Below, piece by piece: positions 39,482-48,352 of a stretch of 64,000 nucleotides of DNA. Position numbers and translations under genes: made by a program. Under the pieces are notes generated by a model. It did no database searches. It saw nothing but the letters and a program-made list of their open reading frames with translations, and was not told where the DNA came from. Source of the stretch: CAZRHR01 sp964578885 (GTDB lineage: Bacteria > Bacteroidota > Bacteroidia > CAIKAF01); the NCBI GenBank assembly GCA_964578885.1, contig CAZOEO010000001.1, forward strand, positions 62,001-126,000, given 5' to 3'. Every line of letters starts with the position of its first letter. The first letter of the stretch is position 1.

Positions 39482-40759
39482 TTTGTCCATTTAAATGGAG
39501 ACAATTCCATATTAAGTAGGGAACATATCCTTATTTATTTCACCAATTTTTCACCCTGGCTTAATGGCTCAATTCCAAGATATTGTGGGGAATGATTTTT
39601 TATCATTTGCTTTACCCAAAATAAAGTCAAGTACACTCCCTTCATCAAGTTTTTCTAGTTGGGCTTGAATATTTTATAGCGAACCTGAATTGGTGCGTTT
39701 ATCAATGATTCGGGACAAGTTATCCGAAGTATAATAAAATCAAGACCATGCTGTCGGATGCTCTCGGCGAGACGAGATAACTACTCAACAGCCTTATTAA
39801 GAGCACTTTATCTTGTAGCAACAGCTATGTTATTTGTTTTGTTTTAAGAATTTTATGAAGAGTTATTGTGTTAAATTTTTGAGAGCATTACATTTAAAAT
39901 TACTTACTTTAAACGGTTTCAAGGATTAATGGAATTTTAAGGATATATCCAGATATTTTCTATATTCTAAGTTCAATTTTGTGGGTAAAGGTTTTGTTAT
40001 ACAGAATCTTGTATAATGAGGAATTTATTTTTTCTTGTTTGATTAGTAGGTTAGTGTGATAAGCAACAGAGACGCATCCTAACCGAAGCGGCCGGATGAG
40101 AACCCCCCATGGGCTCGCAGTTTGCGAGCGCACATGGTTCCGATGCGACTTTCATTCTTTCGTTGGTTTCAATCTTATTTTTCCAACTTTCGTTTCTCTG
40201 TCGCATCTCCCTTCTTCATATTGGATACACTGCCAATGCATCCTGTTCTAGGCCCGTGATTCCCGCCCAATCATAGATATAAAGCGCGCTTCATATCCAT
40301 CAAAGGGCACCACTAGAACCCCCAATGAATCCAGAAGTCCGTCGTTTGACTTTTTTCCAGATCCACCAACATACTTCACGCTTAAAGCCCGAAGTGTTCC
40401 TCGCCACCCCTATACGTGACGAAGCAAGAACTATTTTTGGGTAAAAGAGGTGAAAAAATCACCGGTGATAGTCAAAGGTACAACATCAAGACCCCCTTTG
40501 TCAAGAGGGGAAGTATAATTCTCCCATTCTTTCAATACAGGCATATGATAATTTGAATTGTAATAGTCATATAAACAGTATCTTATTAATTTTTGGTTAA
40601 CATGATTGTTTTGATGTAATTGAGTGTTGCAAGGCCACTATTTTTTGTAGGTGATTTAGAAATCACGTAAAACATGACGGATATCAGGTTTTCACCTGAT
40701 GAACCTCATAGGTAAAACCCTGCGTACCCATCAACTTTGTGAATAATTAAAAACGCGCC
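39482..40759. other. 1.3-kb gene-poor region
   Basis: No gene supported. The left half (to about 40060) is AT-rich with stops in all frames. The right part holds a G/C-richer island (about 40075-40470). In it, CCATG-GCTCGCA-GTT-TGCGAGC-CATGG-type pairing forms a strong hairpin at 40108-40138, and TCACCGGTGA (40459-40468) is a perfect palindrome. A 39-codon frame at 40324-40444 is open but unrecognised. The location, just upstream of ccoS, is where a ccoI copper ATPase gene often lies in related operons; it is absent here. Confidence 0.45.
40683..40700. promoter_or_regulatory. Palindromic operator-like site upstream of cbb3 operon
   Basis: ATCAGGT-TTTC-ACCTGAT, a perfect 7-bp inverted repeat with a 4-nt centre, 60 bp upstream of ccoS. 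The layout fits a dimeric regulator such as a Crp/Fnr-family protein, which commonly controls cbb3 genes. The half-sites are not a textbook Fnr box. A near-consensus -7 element CAACTTTG (40732-40739) follows. Confidence 0.4.
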
Positions 40760-40930
40760 ATGAGTGTGATGTTGATATTAATTTTCCTTGGATTGGCTGT
40801 AGCCGGCGGATTTTTATTCGCATTTGCAATGTCTGTGCAGGCTGGTCAATTCGATGATTTGGAAACACCCGCACACAGGGCCATTCAAGACGATCCGGAA
40901 CAATCAGAATCTTTTAAAACAGCCAAGTAA
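40760..40930 (+). CDS. ccoS: cbb3 oxidase assembly protein CcoS
   Basis: A 56-residue protein read directly from the DNA: MSVMLILIFLGLAVAGGFLF begins it, and AMSVQAGQFDDLETPAHRAI follows. A single N-terminal membrane helix and the QFDDLETPAxR motif are the CcoS hallmark; the protein is needed for cofactor insertion into cbb3 oxidase. Its stop overlaps the ccoNO start by one base (TAATG). First gene of the operon. Confidence 0.93.
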   Translation: MSVMLILIFLGLAVAGGFLFAFAMSVQAGQFDDLETPAHRAIQDDPEQSESFKTAK

Positions 40931-43053
40931 TGGAACAATTCTCGTATGACAACAAGATTGTCAGGCAGTTTCTTATCGCCACCATCGTTTGGGGGGTAGT
41001 AGGAATGCTGGTAGGGTTATTAGCTGCTTTTCAGCTTTATTTACCCGATTTGAACTTTAACCTGCCTTACACAAGTTTCGGCCGGATTCGTCCACTGCAC
41101 ACCAATGCCGTAATTTTTGCATTTGTCGGTAATGCCATCTTTATGGGGGTGTATTATTCTGTGCAGCGGTTGTTGAAAGCCAGGATGTGGAGCGATTTAT
41201 TAAGTAAAGTAAATTTCTGGGGCTGGCAGCTCATTATTCTTTCAGCTGCCATCACGCTCCCTTTGGGTTACACCACCTCTAAAGAATATGCCGAGTTGGA
41301 ATGGCCAATTGACATTGCTATTGCACTGGTTTGGGTGGCTTTTGGTGCCAACCTAATTGGTACCATGCTGAAAAGAAGAGTGGAACACTTGTATGTGGCC
41401 ATTTGGTTTTACATCGCCTCTTTTGTGACGGTCGCGGTTTTACATATCGTGAACTCTTTTGAAATTCCTGTTTCCTTCCTGAAAAGTTATTCCTTGTACG
41501 CAGGTGTACAAGACGCCTTGGTGCAATGGTGGTATGGACACAATGCCGTAGCTTTTTTCCTCACTACGCCTTATTTGGGGTTAATGTATTACTTCCTCCC
41601 CAAGGCGGCAGAACGTCCTGTGTATTCTTATAAATTGTCTATCGTTCACTTTTGGGCTTTGATTTTCATTTATATCTGGGCCGGGCCTCACCACTTGTTA
41701 TACACTTCATTACCCGGATGGGCACAGGCACTTGGGGTGGTCTTTTCCATTATGCTGATTGCACCATCATGGGGTGGAATGGTAAATGGTTTGTTAACAC
41801 TTCGCGGAGCTTGGGATAAAGTGAAAGAAGATCCCGTTCTTAAATTTTTGGTGGTGGCCGTAACTTCATATGGTATGGCAACCCTCGAAGGCCCTTTATT
41901 GTCTTTGAAAAATGTTAATGCCATAGCGCACTTTACTGACTGGATTGTTGCGCACGTGCATGTAGGAGCACTGGGTTGGAACGGATTTCTCACTTTCGGT
42001 ATGATTTACTGGCTGGTGCCACGCATGTGGAATACCAAATTGTATTCTAAAAAATTGGCCAACGCACACTTCTGGGTAGGTACCTTGGGGATTATTTTCT
42101 ATGCCCTACCACTATATGTTGCTGCTCTAACACAGGGATTAATGTGGAAAGCATTCGATGAAAGCGGACGTCTCATGTACTCTAATTTCTTGGAAACTAC
42201 GGTACAGATTTTACCCATGCACGCTTTACGTTCCATCGGAGGAAGTTTATATCTGATCGGTGTATTTATCATGATTTATAACGTGGTAAAAACGGCTCAG
42301 GCAGGAAAATTTGTCGGAGACGAGCCAGCGGAAGCCCCTGCCCTTGTGAAAGTACAATCTCATGGTAAAGAGTTTTGGCACAGAGTATGGGAACGCAAGC
42401 CCGTCATGTTTACCATGTTGAGTCTGGTGGCCATTCTGATTGGTGGTGTGGTCGAATTCTTACCTGCCTTCCTGATTAAATCCAACGTGCCAACCATTGA
42501 ATCCGTGAAACCGTATTCCGCCCTCGAATTACTGGGACGTGACTTATATATTCGAGAAGGTTGTGTCGGTTGCCATAGCCAGATGATTCGTCCTTTCCGT
42601 TCGGAAACGGAGCGGTATGGCGAATACTCAAAAGCAGGAGAATTCGTATATGACCACCCTTTCCTTTGGGGTTCCAAAAGAACCGGACCAGATTTACACA
42701 GAATTGGTGGAAAATATAGTGATGCATGGCATTTTGCCCATATGTTGGCGCCATCTGACATTTCTCCGGGTAGCATTATGCCCGCTTATCCTTGGTTAGC
42801 AGAAAATACGCTAGATGTGTCAGACTTATCTGGCCGAATTAGTGCGCTGCGTACCATCGGAGTCCCTTATCCGGAAGGTTATGAAAATACAGCCTTAGAC
42901 GAGTTAAATACCCAGGCACAAGCTATTACTGAAAGGCTGAAAGCCGATGAAATTGATGTCCCTGCCGATCGTGAAATCATTGCCATGATCGCTTATCTGC
43001 AACGTTTGGGTACAGATATTAAAGTGAAACCCGAACAAATCACCAACCAATAA
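40930..43053 (+). CDS. ccoNO: cbb3-type cytochrome c oxidase subunits I/II fusion
   Basis: A 707-residue fusion of catalytic subunit CcoN (about 1-470, twelve-helix heme-copper core) and mono-heme CcoO (about 480-707). Histidines for hemes and copper lie in RPLHTNAVIF, WWYGHNAVAFFLT, AGPHHLLYT and IVAHVHVGALGWNG. The CcoO part has the heme c motif CVGCH at residue 545, followed by SQMIRPFRSETERYGEYS. This fused form is usual in Bacteroidota. It is the terminal oxidase for low-oxygen respiration. Confidence 0.96.
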   Translation: MEQFSYDNKIVRQFLIATIVWGVVGMLVGLLAAFQLYLPDLNFNLPYTSFGRIRPLHTNAVIFAFVGNAIFMGVYYSVQRLLKARMWSDLLSKVNFWGWQLIILSAAITLPLGYTTSKEYAELEWPIDIAIALVWVAFGANLIGTMLKRRVEHLYVAIWFYIASFVTVAVLHIVNSFEIPVSFLKSYSLYAGVQDALVQWWYGHNAVAFFLTTPYLGLMYYFLPKAAERPVYSYKLSIVHFWALIFIYIWAGPHHLLYTSLPGWAQALGVVFSIMLIAPSWGGMVNGLLTLRGAWDKVKEDPVLKFLVVAVTSYGMATLEGPLLSLKNVNAIAHFTDWIVAHVHVGALGWNGFLTFGMIYWLVPRMWNTKLYSKKLANAHFWVGTLGIIFYALPLYVAALTQGLMWKAFDESGRLMYSNFLETTVQILPMHALRSIGGSLYLIGVFIMIYNVVKTAQAGKFVGDEPAEAPALVKVQSHGKEFWHRVWERKPVMFTMLSLVAILIGGVVEFLPAFLIKSNVPTIESVKPYSALELLGRDLYIREGCVGCHSQMIRPFRSETERYGEYSKAGEFVYDHPFLWGSKRTGPDLHRIGGKYSDAWHFAHMLAPSDISPGSIMPAYPWLAENTLDVSDLSGRISALRTIGVPYPEGYENTALDELNTQAQAITERLKADEIDVPADREIIAMIAYLQRLGTDIKVKPEQITNQ

Positions 43054-43067
43054 ATAAGTACAACGTC

Positions 43068-43250
43068 ATGATTAAGGAAGTTGCATCACATATTCCAGGC
43101 GTGGAAATCATGCCCATGATATCTCTGGGGATCTTCTTTCTCTTTTTTCTTGGACTAAGCATTTGGGTGCTTAGGGCAAAAAAGGAAGATATGGACCAAA
43201 GAAGTCGCCTTCCACTAGATCAGGATGGAACTGAAACATCAAAAAATTAA
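43068..43250 (+). CDS. ccoQ: CcoQ/FixQ-like small subunit
   Basis: A 60-residue protein with a single hydrophobic helix (about 17-37, MISLGIFFLFFLGLSIWVL) followed by a charged tail with AKKEDMDQRSRLPLD. Size, topology and position between ccoNO and ccoP fit CcoQ, which stabilises the complex. Sequence similarity in such short proteins is weak. Confidence 0.82.
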   Translation: MIKEVASHIPGVEIMPMISLGIFFLFFLGLSIWVLRAKKEDMDQRSRLPLDQDGTETSKN

Positions 43251-43256
43251 AGGGTG

Positions 43257-44207
43257 ATGAAAACAAAACAATGCTGGGCTATCATTGGCTCATTGGCAAT
43301 GGCCTCACAACTGTTTGCCCAAAATGCTGAAACCGCAGTGGCCGTAACGCCGACTCCAACCGGATTTTCAACCACGGATTTATTAATCTGGTTGGTAGGA
43401 TTACTCGTGCTTTTACTTGTTTTTCTGGTGGTTGCTCAATTAGGTCTTGTGAGCCAAACCATGCATTCCGTGCGTAACCAGATTCGTGTAGAACAAGGAT
43501 TGGAACCCTTGCCTCCACCCATGGATTTGCAAGCCTATTATCATAAGTATTTTACCGGACTGAAACCCCTCACCGCTCCGGAAAATCAGATTGAGGACGA
43601 CCACGAATACGATGGCATTCGTGAACTTAGCAATGGAATGCCGCCTTGGTTGACCTTATTATTCGGAGGAACATTTCTTTTTGCCGTGGTGTATTTTAGC
43701 TGGTTTATCGTATCCGAGGTAGGGCCGACCCAGGAACAAGAATACCTGGTAGAAATGGCGGAAGGGGACTCCATTAAAAAGGCCTATCGCATGGCCATGG
43801 CCAATGCCATGGATGAACATACCGTGGAAGTGTCAGAAGATCTGGCTGATTTGGCCGAAGGCAAGAAGATTTTTATGGATAAATGTGCTTCTTGTCACGG
43901 AATGGCCGGAGAAGGTGGCGTTGGACCGAATTTAACTGATGCCTACTGGATTCATGGTGGCGGAATTAAAGATTTGTTCCGTACCATCACGTATGGTGTG
44001 CCTGAAAAAGGAATGATCGCCTGGAATGAACAACTCATGCCTGGTGAAATTCGGAACATTTCTTCTTTCATTTTGAAAGAATTGGTAGGTACAACACCCC
44101 CCAATGGAAAAGCACCGCAGGGAACGCTTTGGACAGGTGCGCCTTCTGATAGTACTTCGACACCACCCGATTCTGCACAAATTTTGGTTTCGGCCGTGCA
44201 ACCATGA
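43257..44207 (+). CDS. ccoP: cbb3 oxidase cytochrome c subunit CcoP
   Basis: A 316-residue membrane-bound c-type cytochrome. The hydrophobic N-terminus resembles a signal (ending LFAQNAE); helices lie at about 40-65 and 135-155 (WLTLLFGGTFLFAVVYFSWF). One cytochrome c domain follows, with CASCHGMAGEGGVGPNLTD (Cys210). Only one CxxCH is present, whereas proteobacterial CcoP has two. A mono-heme form is common in Bacteroidota as far as I recall. ATG at 43257 preferred to the adjacent GTG. Confidence 0.93.
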   Translation: MKTKQCWAIIGSLAMASQLFAQNAETAVAVTPTPTGFSTTDLLIWLVGLLVLLLVFLVVAQLGLVSQTMHSVRNQIRVEQGLEPLPPPMDLQAYYHKYFTGLKPLTAPENQIEDDHEYDGIRELSNGMPPWLTLLFGGTFLFAVVYFSWFIVSEVGPTQEQEYLVEMAEGDSIKKAYRMAMANAMDEHTVEVSEDLADLAEGKKIFMDKCASCHGMAGEGGVGPNLTDAYWIHGGGIKDLFRTITYGVPEKGMIAWNEQLMPGEIRNISSFILKELVGTTPPNGKAPQGTLWTGAPSDSTSTPPDSAQILVSAVQP

Positions 44208-45604
44208 ACATTTCAGACTATACCGATCAATTTAGGGATCACCTGCCTACGGTCACCAAAGACGGAAAGCGAAAATGGATTTTTCCCATGGCGCCTTCCG
44301 GATGGTGGCACCGCAGACGGGTGGTGGTATCGGTGGTCTTACTGGCCTTACTTTTAACCGGCCCCTGGTTGCAATGGAATGGTGAACCCATGTTCCTGTT
44401 TAATGTATTCCAACGAAAATTTATTTTATTCGGAAGTACTTTTTGGCCACAGGATACCATTTTCTTGATTTTTGCCTTATTGACCTTCTTCGTTTTTATC
44501 ATCCTTTTTACCGTTGCTTTCGGAAGAGTCTGGTGCGGGTGGGCTTGCCCCCAAACCCTGTTTATGGAAATGGTGTTCCGGAAAATTGAGTATTGGGTGG
44601 AAGGTGATGCCGCCACGCAACGACGCCTGAAAACTCAGCCCTGGAACGCCGAAAAAATCCGTAAAAGAACCCTGAAATACAGCCTTTTTGTCCTTGTTTC
44701 TTTAGTCATCTCGCACACCGTGATGGCCTACATTATTGGTGTAAAGGATACTTGGACTTATATCGCTGCCGGGCCCGCTGAATCTCCATTGGCCTTTCTG
44801 GCACTCATGGCTTTCACCGGGATTTTTTTCGCCGTCTTCGCATTTGTACGTGAACATGCCTGCACTTTCATTTGCCCTTACGGCCGATTGCAGGGCGTAC
44901 TCATGAATCCCGATACCATTATGGTTAGCTACGATTTTGTTCGTGGAGAGCCTCGGGGAAAAGCAAAAAAACAAGAGGAACAACCCAAAGGAGATTGCGT
45001 AGATTGCTTTAAATGTGTAGCCGTTTGCCCTACCGGAATTGATATCCGAAATGGCTCGCAAATGGAATGCGTTCAGTGCACTGCTTGCATCGATGCGTGC
45101 AACGATATCATGACCAAGCTGCAACGGCCTCCCAACTTAATTCGTTATGAGTCTGAACAACGGATTCGTCATGGAAAAAAACCAGGTTTAGACCTCCGGA
45201 AAATTGGTTATGCATCCATTCTCACTGTTTTGGCGGTGGTGTTCATGGTACTTCTCGTGACCAGGAACGATGTGGAAGCCACTTTAACCCGTGTGCCGGG
45301 ACAACGATATACCTATACAGAAGATAGTCTGGTTTCCAATGTGTTTAAACTGCAAGTGGTCAATAAAACGAATAAGTCCATGGACATTCAACTGGTGCCT
45401 AGTCATCCTCAGGGACGTATCAGGATGGTGACCGCCCCTAAACCCATTGCCGGAGGCGAAAAAGCAGACTGGATTTTATTTTTAGACTTACCCAAACAAG
45501 CTCTGGATGGTCATAATGTTACAACCAATATTGACCTAATGGTCAATGGAAAAGTCATAGAAACCATTCAAACTACATTTAACGGACCATGGCACGCAAA
45601 TTAA
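44204..45604 (+). CDS. ccoG: cbb3 oxidase accessory protein CcoG (FixG/RdxA)
   Basis: A 466-residue membrane iron-sulfur protein thought to reduce copper for oxidase assembly. The polyferredoxin-like part has GRVWCGWACPQTLFMEMVFR, EHACTFICPYGRLQG and two 4Fe-4S clusters in CVDCFKCVAVCPTGID and CVQCTACIDACND. A C-terminal Ig-like periplasmic domain (about 370-466) follows the last helix. It overlaps ccoP by 4 bp and ccoH by 16 bp. Confidence 0.95.
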   Translation: MNISDYTDQFRDHLPTVTKDGKRKWIFPMAPSGWWHRRRVVVSVVLLALLLTGPWLQWNGEPMFLFNVFQRKFILFGSTFWPQDTIFLIFALLTFFVFIILFTVAFGRVWCGWACPQTLFMEMVFRKIEYWVEGDAATQRRLKTQPWNAEKIRKRTLKYSLFVLVSLVISHTVMAYIIGVKDTWTYIAAGPAESPLAFLALMAFTGIFFAVFAFVREHACTFICPYGRLQGVLMNPDTIMVSYDFVRGEPRGKAKKQEEQPKGDCVDCFKCVAVCPTGIDIRNGSQMECVQCTACIDACNDIMTKLQRPPNLIRYESEQRIRHGKKPGLDLRKIGYASILTVLAVVFMVLLVTRNDVEATLTRVPGQRYTYTEDSLVSNVFKLQVVNKTNKSMDIQLVPSHPQGRIRMVTAPKPIAGGEKADWILFLDLPKQALDGHNVTTNIDLMVNGKVIETIQTTFNGPWHAN

Positions 45605-46041
45605 CCTGGAACTGGGGCACCGGAATTTTTCTCGTCATCGTATTTTTTGTCGGAGGTATGGCCACCATGGTCACCATCGTACAAAAGCAGGTACACATCG
45701 ATTTAGTGGCACGGGATTATTATGAGCAGGAAATTGCCTATCAAGGTGAAATCGATCGGCAACAACGTGGTATGTCCTATTCGGAACGCCCGGATATTAT
45801 GGTTGATACTACTTCCGGTGGTCATATTCGTGTTCGTTTTCCCGAAGGCAAAGATATTTCCGAAGTAGAACTAATCCTGACCAAACCGGACGACGCTTCT
45901 CTGGATCTTAGTCGTTCTTTAACTCCCAATGTGGTGGCAGCATTGGCTTTACCAAAATCCGGAGTCTGGAAATTGCATTTAACCTGGAAAAGTGCAGGTG
46001 AATCCTGCGCATTGGCTTTGGGTACCAAAGACTTTCAATAA
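45589..46041 (+). CDS. ccoH: FixH/CcoH family protein
   Basis: A 150-residue single-pass membrane protein. N-terminal helix about 8-28 (GIFLVIVFFVGGMATMVTIV) is followed by the family motif DLVARDYYEQEIAYQGEID and a beta-rich periplasmic domain. FixH is required for oxidase assembly together with the copper ATPase CcoI. Overlaps the ccoG end and the next start (TAATG). Confidence 0.92.
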   Translation: MARKLTWNWGTGIFLVIVFFVGGMATMVTIVQKQVHIDLVARDYYEQEIAYQGEIDRQQRGMSYSERPDIMVDTTSGGHIRVRFPEGKDISEVELILTKPDDASLDLSRSLTPNVVAALALPKSGVWKLHLTWKSAGESCALALGTKDFQ

Positions 46042-46655
46042 TGTGGTGGAGTGGTCTTTTACTTGGGTTTGCGGGTAGCTTGCATTGTGCAGGTATGTGC
46101 GGTCCTTTGTTATTGGCCACTCAAGGCAAATCTTCTTACGGGGTCTGGGTGCACCATGCAGGTCGCTTGATGTCTTATATGTTGTTGGGCGCTTTGGCTA
46201 CCGGATTGGTCTTCCTGGTTCCCGGCCGCTGGGCACAAACGACTTTATCCATTATCCTTGGCATTGGATTGCTCATATTCGCTTGGTTCCAATGGCGAAG
46301 CCCCAGGTGGTCGGTATCTTATGCTCCCTGGCGTTGGGCCATGGGCAAAATTTTTAAACTTCCCGGCTTTAGCCGCTCTCTGCTGGCAGGATTGGCACAT
46401 GGCTTACTGCCCTGCGGCTTAAGTTATGCTGCGGCTTTTGCCGCAGGTGGGTCGACGTCTCCCATTGGCTATATGGCCCTTTTCGGAGTCGGCACTTTAC
46501 CCGCGTTGCTTGGCTTTCAATGGGCGTTGGCACCATGGCTGGCACACCGGAAAAAATGGACCATTGTGGTCATTGCCGGAACGGGCATTTGGTTGGTGGT
46601 TCGTGGTTATCTGGCCCTGCAAGCACCGGAAGTCATGACCGGACATTGTGCTTGA
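46041..46655 (+). CDS. Sulfite exporter TauE/SafE-family (DsbD-like) protein
   Basis: A 204-residue membrane protein with about six helices. It begins LLLGFAGSLHCAGMCGPLLL, with cysteines in the first helix as in the DsbD_2/SafE branch often found at the end of cco operons in this phylum. GLLPCGLSYAAAFAAGGS in the centre is the second family motif. A role in copper or thiol handling for oxidase assembly is likely but inferred. Last gene of the cco operon. Confidence 0.88.
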   Translation: MWWSGLLLGFAGSLHCAGMCGPLLLATQGKSSYGVWVHHAGRLMSYMLLGALATGLVFLVPGRWAQTTLSIILGIGLLIFAWFQWRSPRWSVSYAPWRWAMGKIFKLPGFSRSLLAGLAHGLLPCGLSYAAAFAAGGSTSPIGYMALFGVGTLPALLGFQWALAPWLAHRKKWTIVVIAGTGIWLVVRGYLALQAPEVMTGHCA

Positions 46656-46740
46656 AAAGTCATCTTTCTTCCTTAAGGATGGTGTTATTCGGAAGAAAAA
46701 CGAGTACTTTGCCACACGCCTCTCATCCGAATCAACACTT

Positions 46741-47283
46741 ATGCAATCCCACGTCTCTCATCCCTGGCATCAGGTTTCCCCAGGCCCTCATGCACCCGAA
46801 GTGGTCCATGGCATCATTGAAATCCCAAGAGGTTCGCGGACAAAATTCGAAATGGATAAAGCAACGGGACTCATCAAATTGGATCGGGTTTTATATAGTT
46901 CCGTCTATTATCCAGCACATTATGGATTTATTCCTCAAACCCTTGGAGAAGATGGCGATCCGCTCGATGTTTTGGTGCTTTCGCAGGCCGATTTGGTGCC
47001 GATGTGCCTTGTTACCGCCCGCGTCATTGGCGTGATGCAAATGATAGATCAAGGAGAAGCGGATGATAAAATTATTGCAGTAGCCATAGGTGATCCCAGT
47101 GTTTCAGATGTTCAGGATATTCAGGCTTTACCAAGTCATTTGGCCTCTGAATTGCGCCATTTTTTTGAAGAATACACGAAATTGGAGGGTAAAACGGTAA
47201 AAATTGAGGCGTTTTTTGGGAAAAGGGAGGCGTTTGAGATTATTTTGAAGGGAATTCAACACTATCATGAAAGTTGTTTTTAG
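46741..47283 (+). CDS. ppa: Inorganic pyrophosphatase
   Basis: A 180-residue family I pyrophosphatase. VVHGIIEIPRGSRTKFEMDK, YPAHYGFIPQTLGEDGDPLDVLVL (the metal-binding Asp cluster) and RVIGVMQMIDQGEADDKIIA are the family signatures. The start MQSHVSHPWHQV is preferred to an upstream frame starting at 46648, whose extra 31 residues lack similarity. Monocistronic. Confidence 0.95.
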   Translation: MQSHVSHPWHQVSPGPHAPEVVHGIIEIPRGSRTKFEMDKATGLIKLDRVLYSSVYYPAHYGFIPQTLGEDGDPLDVLVLSQADLVPMCLVTARVIGVMQMIDQGEADDKIIAVAIGDPSVSDVQDIQALPSHLASELRHFFEEYTKLEGKTVKIEAFFGKREAFEIILKGIQHYHESCF

Positions 47284-47311
47284 GTGGCTTATGGCTAGGT
47301 GATTACCTTAT

Positions 47312-47826
47312 TCAATGGAGTGAGGTGTCTTTTGTCATTTTATAGTACTTCCAATTGTTTTTGGCCGTTCTACCAGCAGCCAAGCGCTCTGCCATCTTAA
47401 AATCTTCGGGGCTGGGCAGGCCGTATTGTACCGTGTGTAATTTTCTGTACTTCGACTTTTCTGTGACGGCCCTTCGGTTATTTTCAGCTCGCCATTGGCA
47501 ATATAGGATGGCTTGATCGTACGTTACGCCAACCACTGCAGAATCATAAAAAACAGGATTCATGGTACGTAGTCTCCGGTCATTTAGGTGTGGATATCTT
47601 TGAAAAATCAACCCAGAATCTGGAGTGTTCCGCAAAGCAGCTACTTCATCCCCTTTGAAATAAGCCAAGTGATACAAATACCTATCATATCCTAAAATAC
47701 ACACGGGCGATTTATCCAAGAATAAACTATCTTCCATGGGTGCATTCAAGAAATCCGTGGACTTCTGACCGGAATAGCAGGAAGTTGTACACACAACCGC
47801 CAACAAAAAAATAAACGAAAAATCAT
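47312..47826 (-). pseudogene. FGE-sulfatase-like lipoprotein, frameshifted in its signal peptide
   Basis: The open frame (47312-47806) encodes 164 residues. VGVTYDQAILYCQWRAENNR, then YGLPSPEDFKMAERLA, resemble formylglycine-generating-enzyme/GldK-type modules, but the domain is short. The frame opens at a TTG and lacks a proper signal peptide before the lipobox TTSC. An ATG at 47824-47826 begins MIFRLFF and then runs into a T7 tract (47805-47811). Adding one T would join it as MIFRLFFLLAVVCTTSC, a perfect lipoprotein leader. So this is a one-base deletion, a phase-variable tract, or a sequencing error. The start overlaps the stop of the upstream broken frame by 4 bp. Confidence 0.6.
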
Positions 47827-48187
47827 GATATAAGTATTTGAAAATCTGCCATCCTGCTTCTAAAAATTATCTTGTTCGAACAAGACGAACCGCCAGATAA
47901 TTCTGGGTAAGTTTCGAAGTTTGGCACTACCTCCTCGAGTTCAGGGACTTGAACTCTGTTGCTATTCGAACTCATTCGTTCTGCCCCAAAAATGGCAGTT
48001 TCCGGTGTATAAGCGGTTCCGGTGATTGAAGGATCAAAACGATATGTGAATCAATATACTGACCAATTGACAAATGCAATCGTTCAGTGGTTAATGTCCC
48101 CAGATTATCCCCTACATAAGCAAGTCCTTGGGTAACCAAGGAATCTAACTGCACGAAAGGATTTACTTTTCTCAATAATGTGGACAT
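47823..48187 (-). pseudogene. Frameshifted gene remnant
   Basis: Two overlapping frames look like one broken gene. The first (48187 to 47972) starts MSTLLRKVNPFVQLDSLV and is open for 71 codons. In another frame a stretch reading RFDPSITGTAYTPETAIFG and continuing SSNSNRVQVPELEEVVP runs to the TGA at 47823. Codon choice in the second frame resembles that of neighbouring genes better than the end of the first, so a frameshift near 48040 is likely. No family recognised with confidence; a faint likeness to Rhs-type repeats was not strong enough to call. The TGA overlaps the ATG of the lipoprotein remnant. Confidence 0.4.
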
Positions 48188-48249
48188 GTGGTTGAATGTT
48201 AAGGATTAAACCTCAATAGTTAATTTACTGTCATTATTTCATAAAATCA

Positions 48250-48291
48250 AAACACACCTGTCCAAAAATATTATTTTTGATAGGTGTGTTT
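48250..48291. repeat. Long imperfect hairpin between divergent genes
   Basis: AAACACACCT (48250-48259) pairs with AGGTGTGTTT (48282-48291). The inside is further paired AAAAATA/TATTTTT. T-rich on both outer sides, so it could act as a terminator or be a small palindromic repeat element. Confidence 0.5.
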
Positions 48292-48352
48292 TTACTCAGG
48301 CTGAATGGGCTTAAATTATTGTATATCAATTTATTAAATATAAAGTTAGATA

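Noticed and set aside
40080..40160. Integron attC site
   Set aside because: A CCTAAC-like core is seen on one side, but no matching GTTAGG core closes the structure and no integrase gene is nearby.
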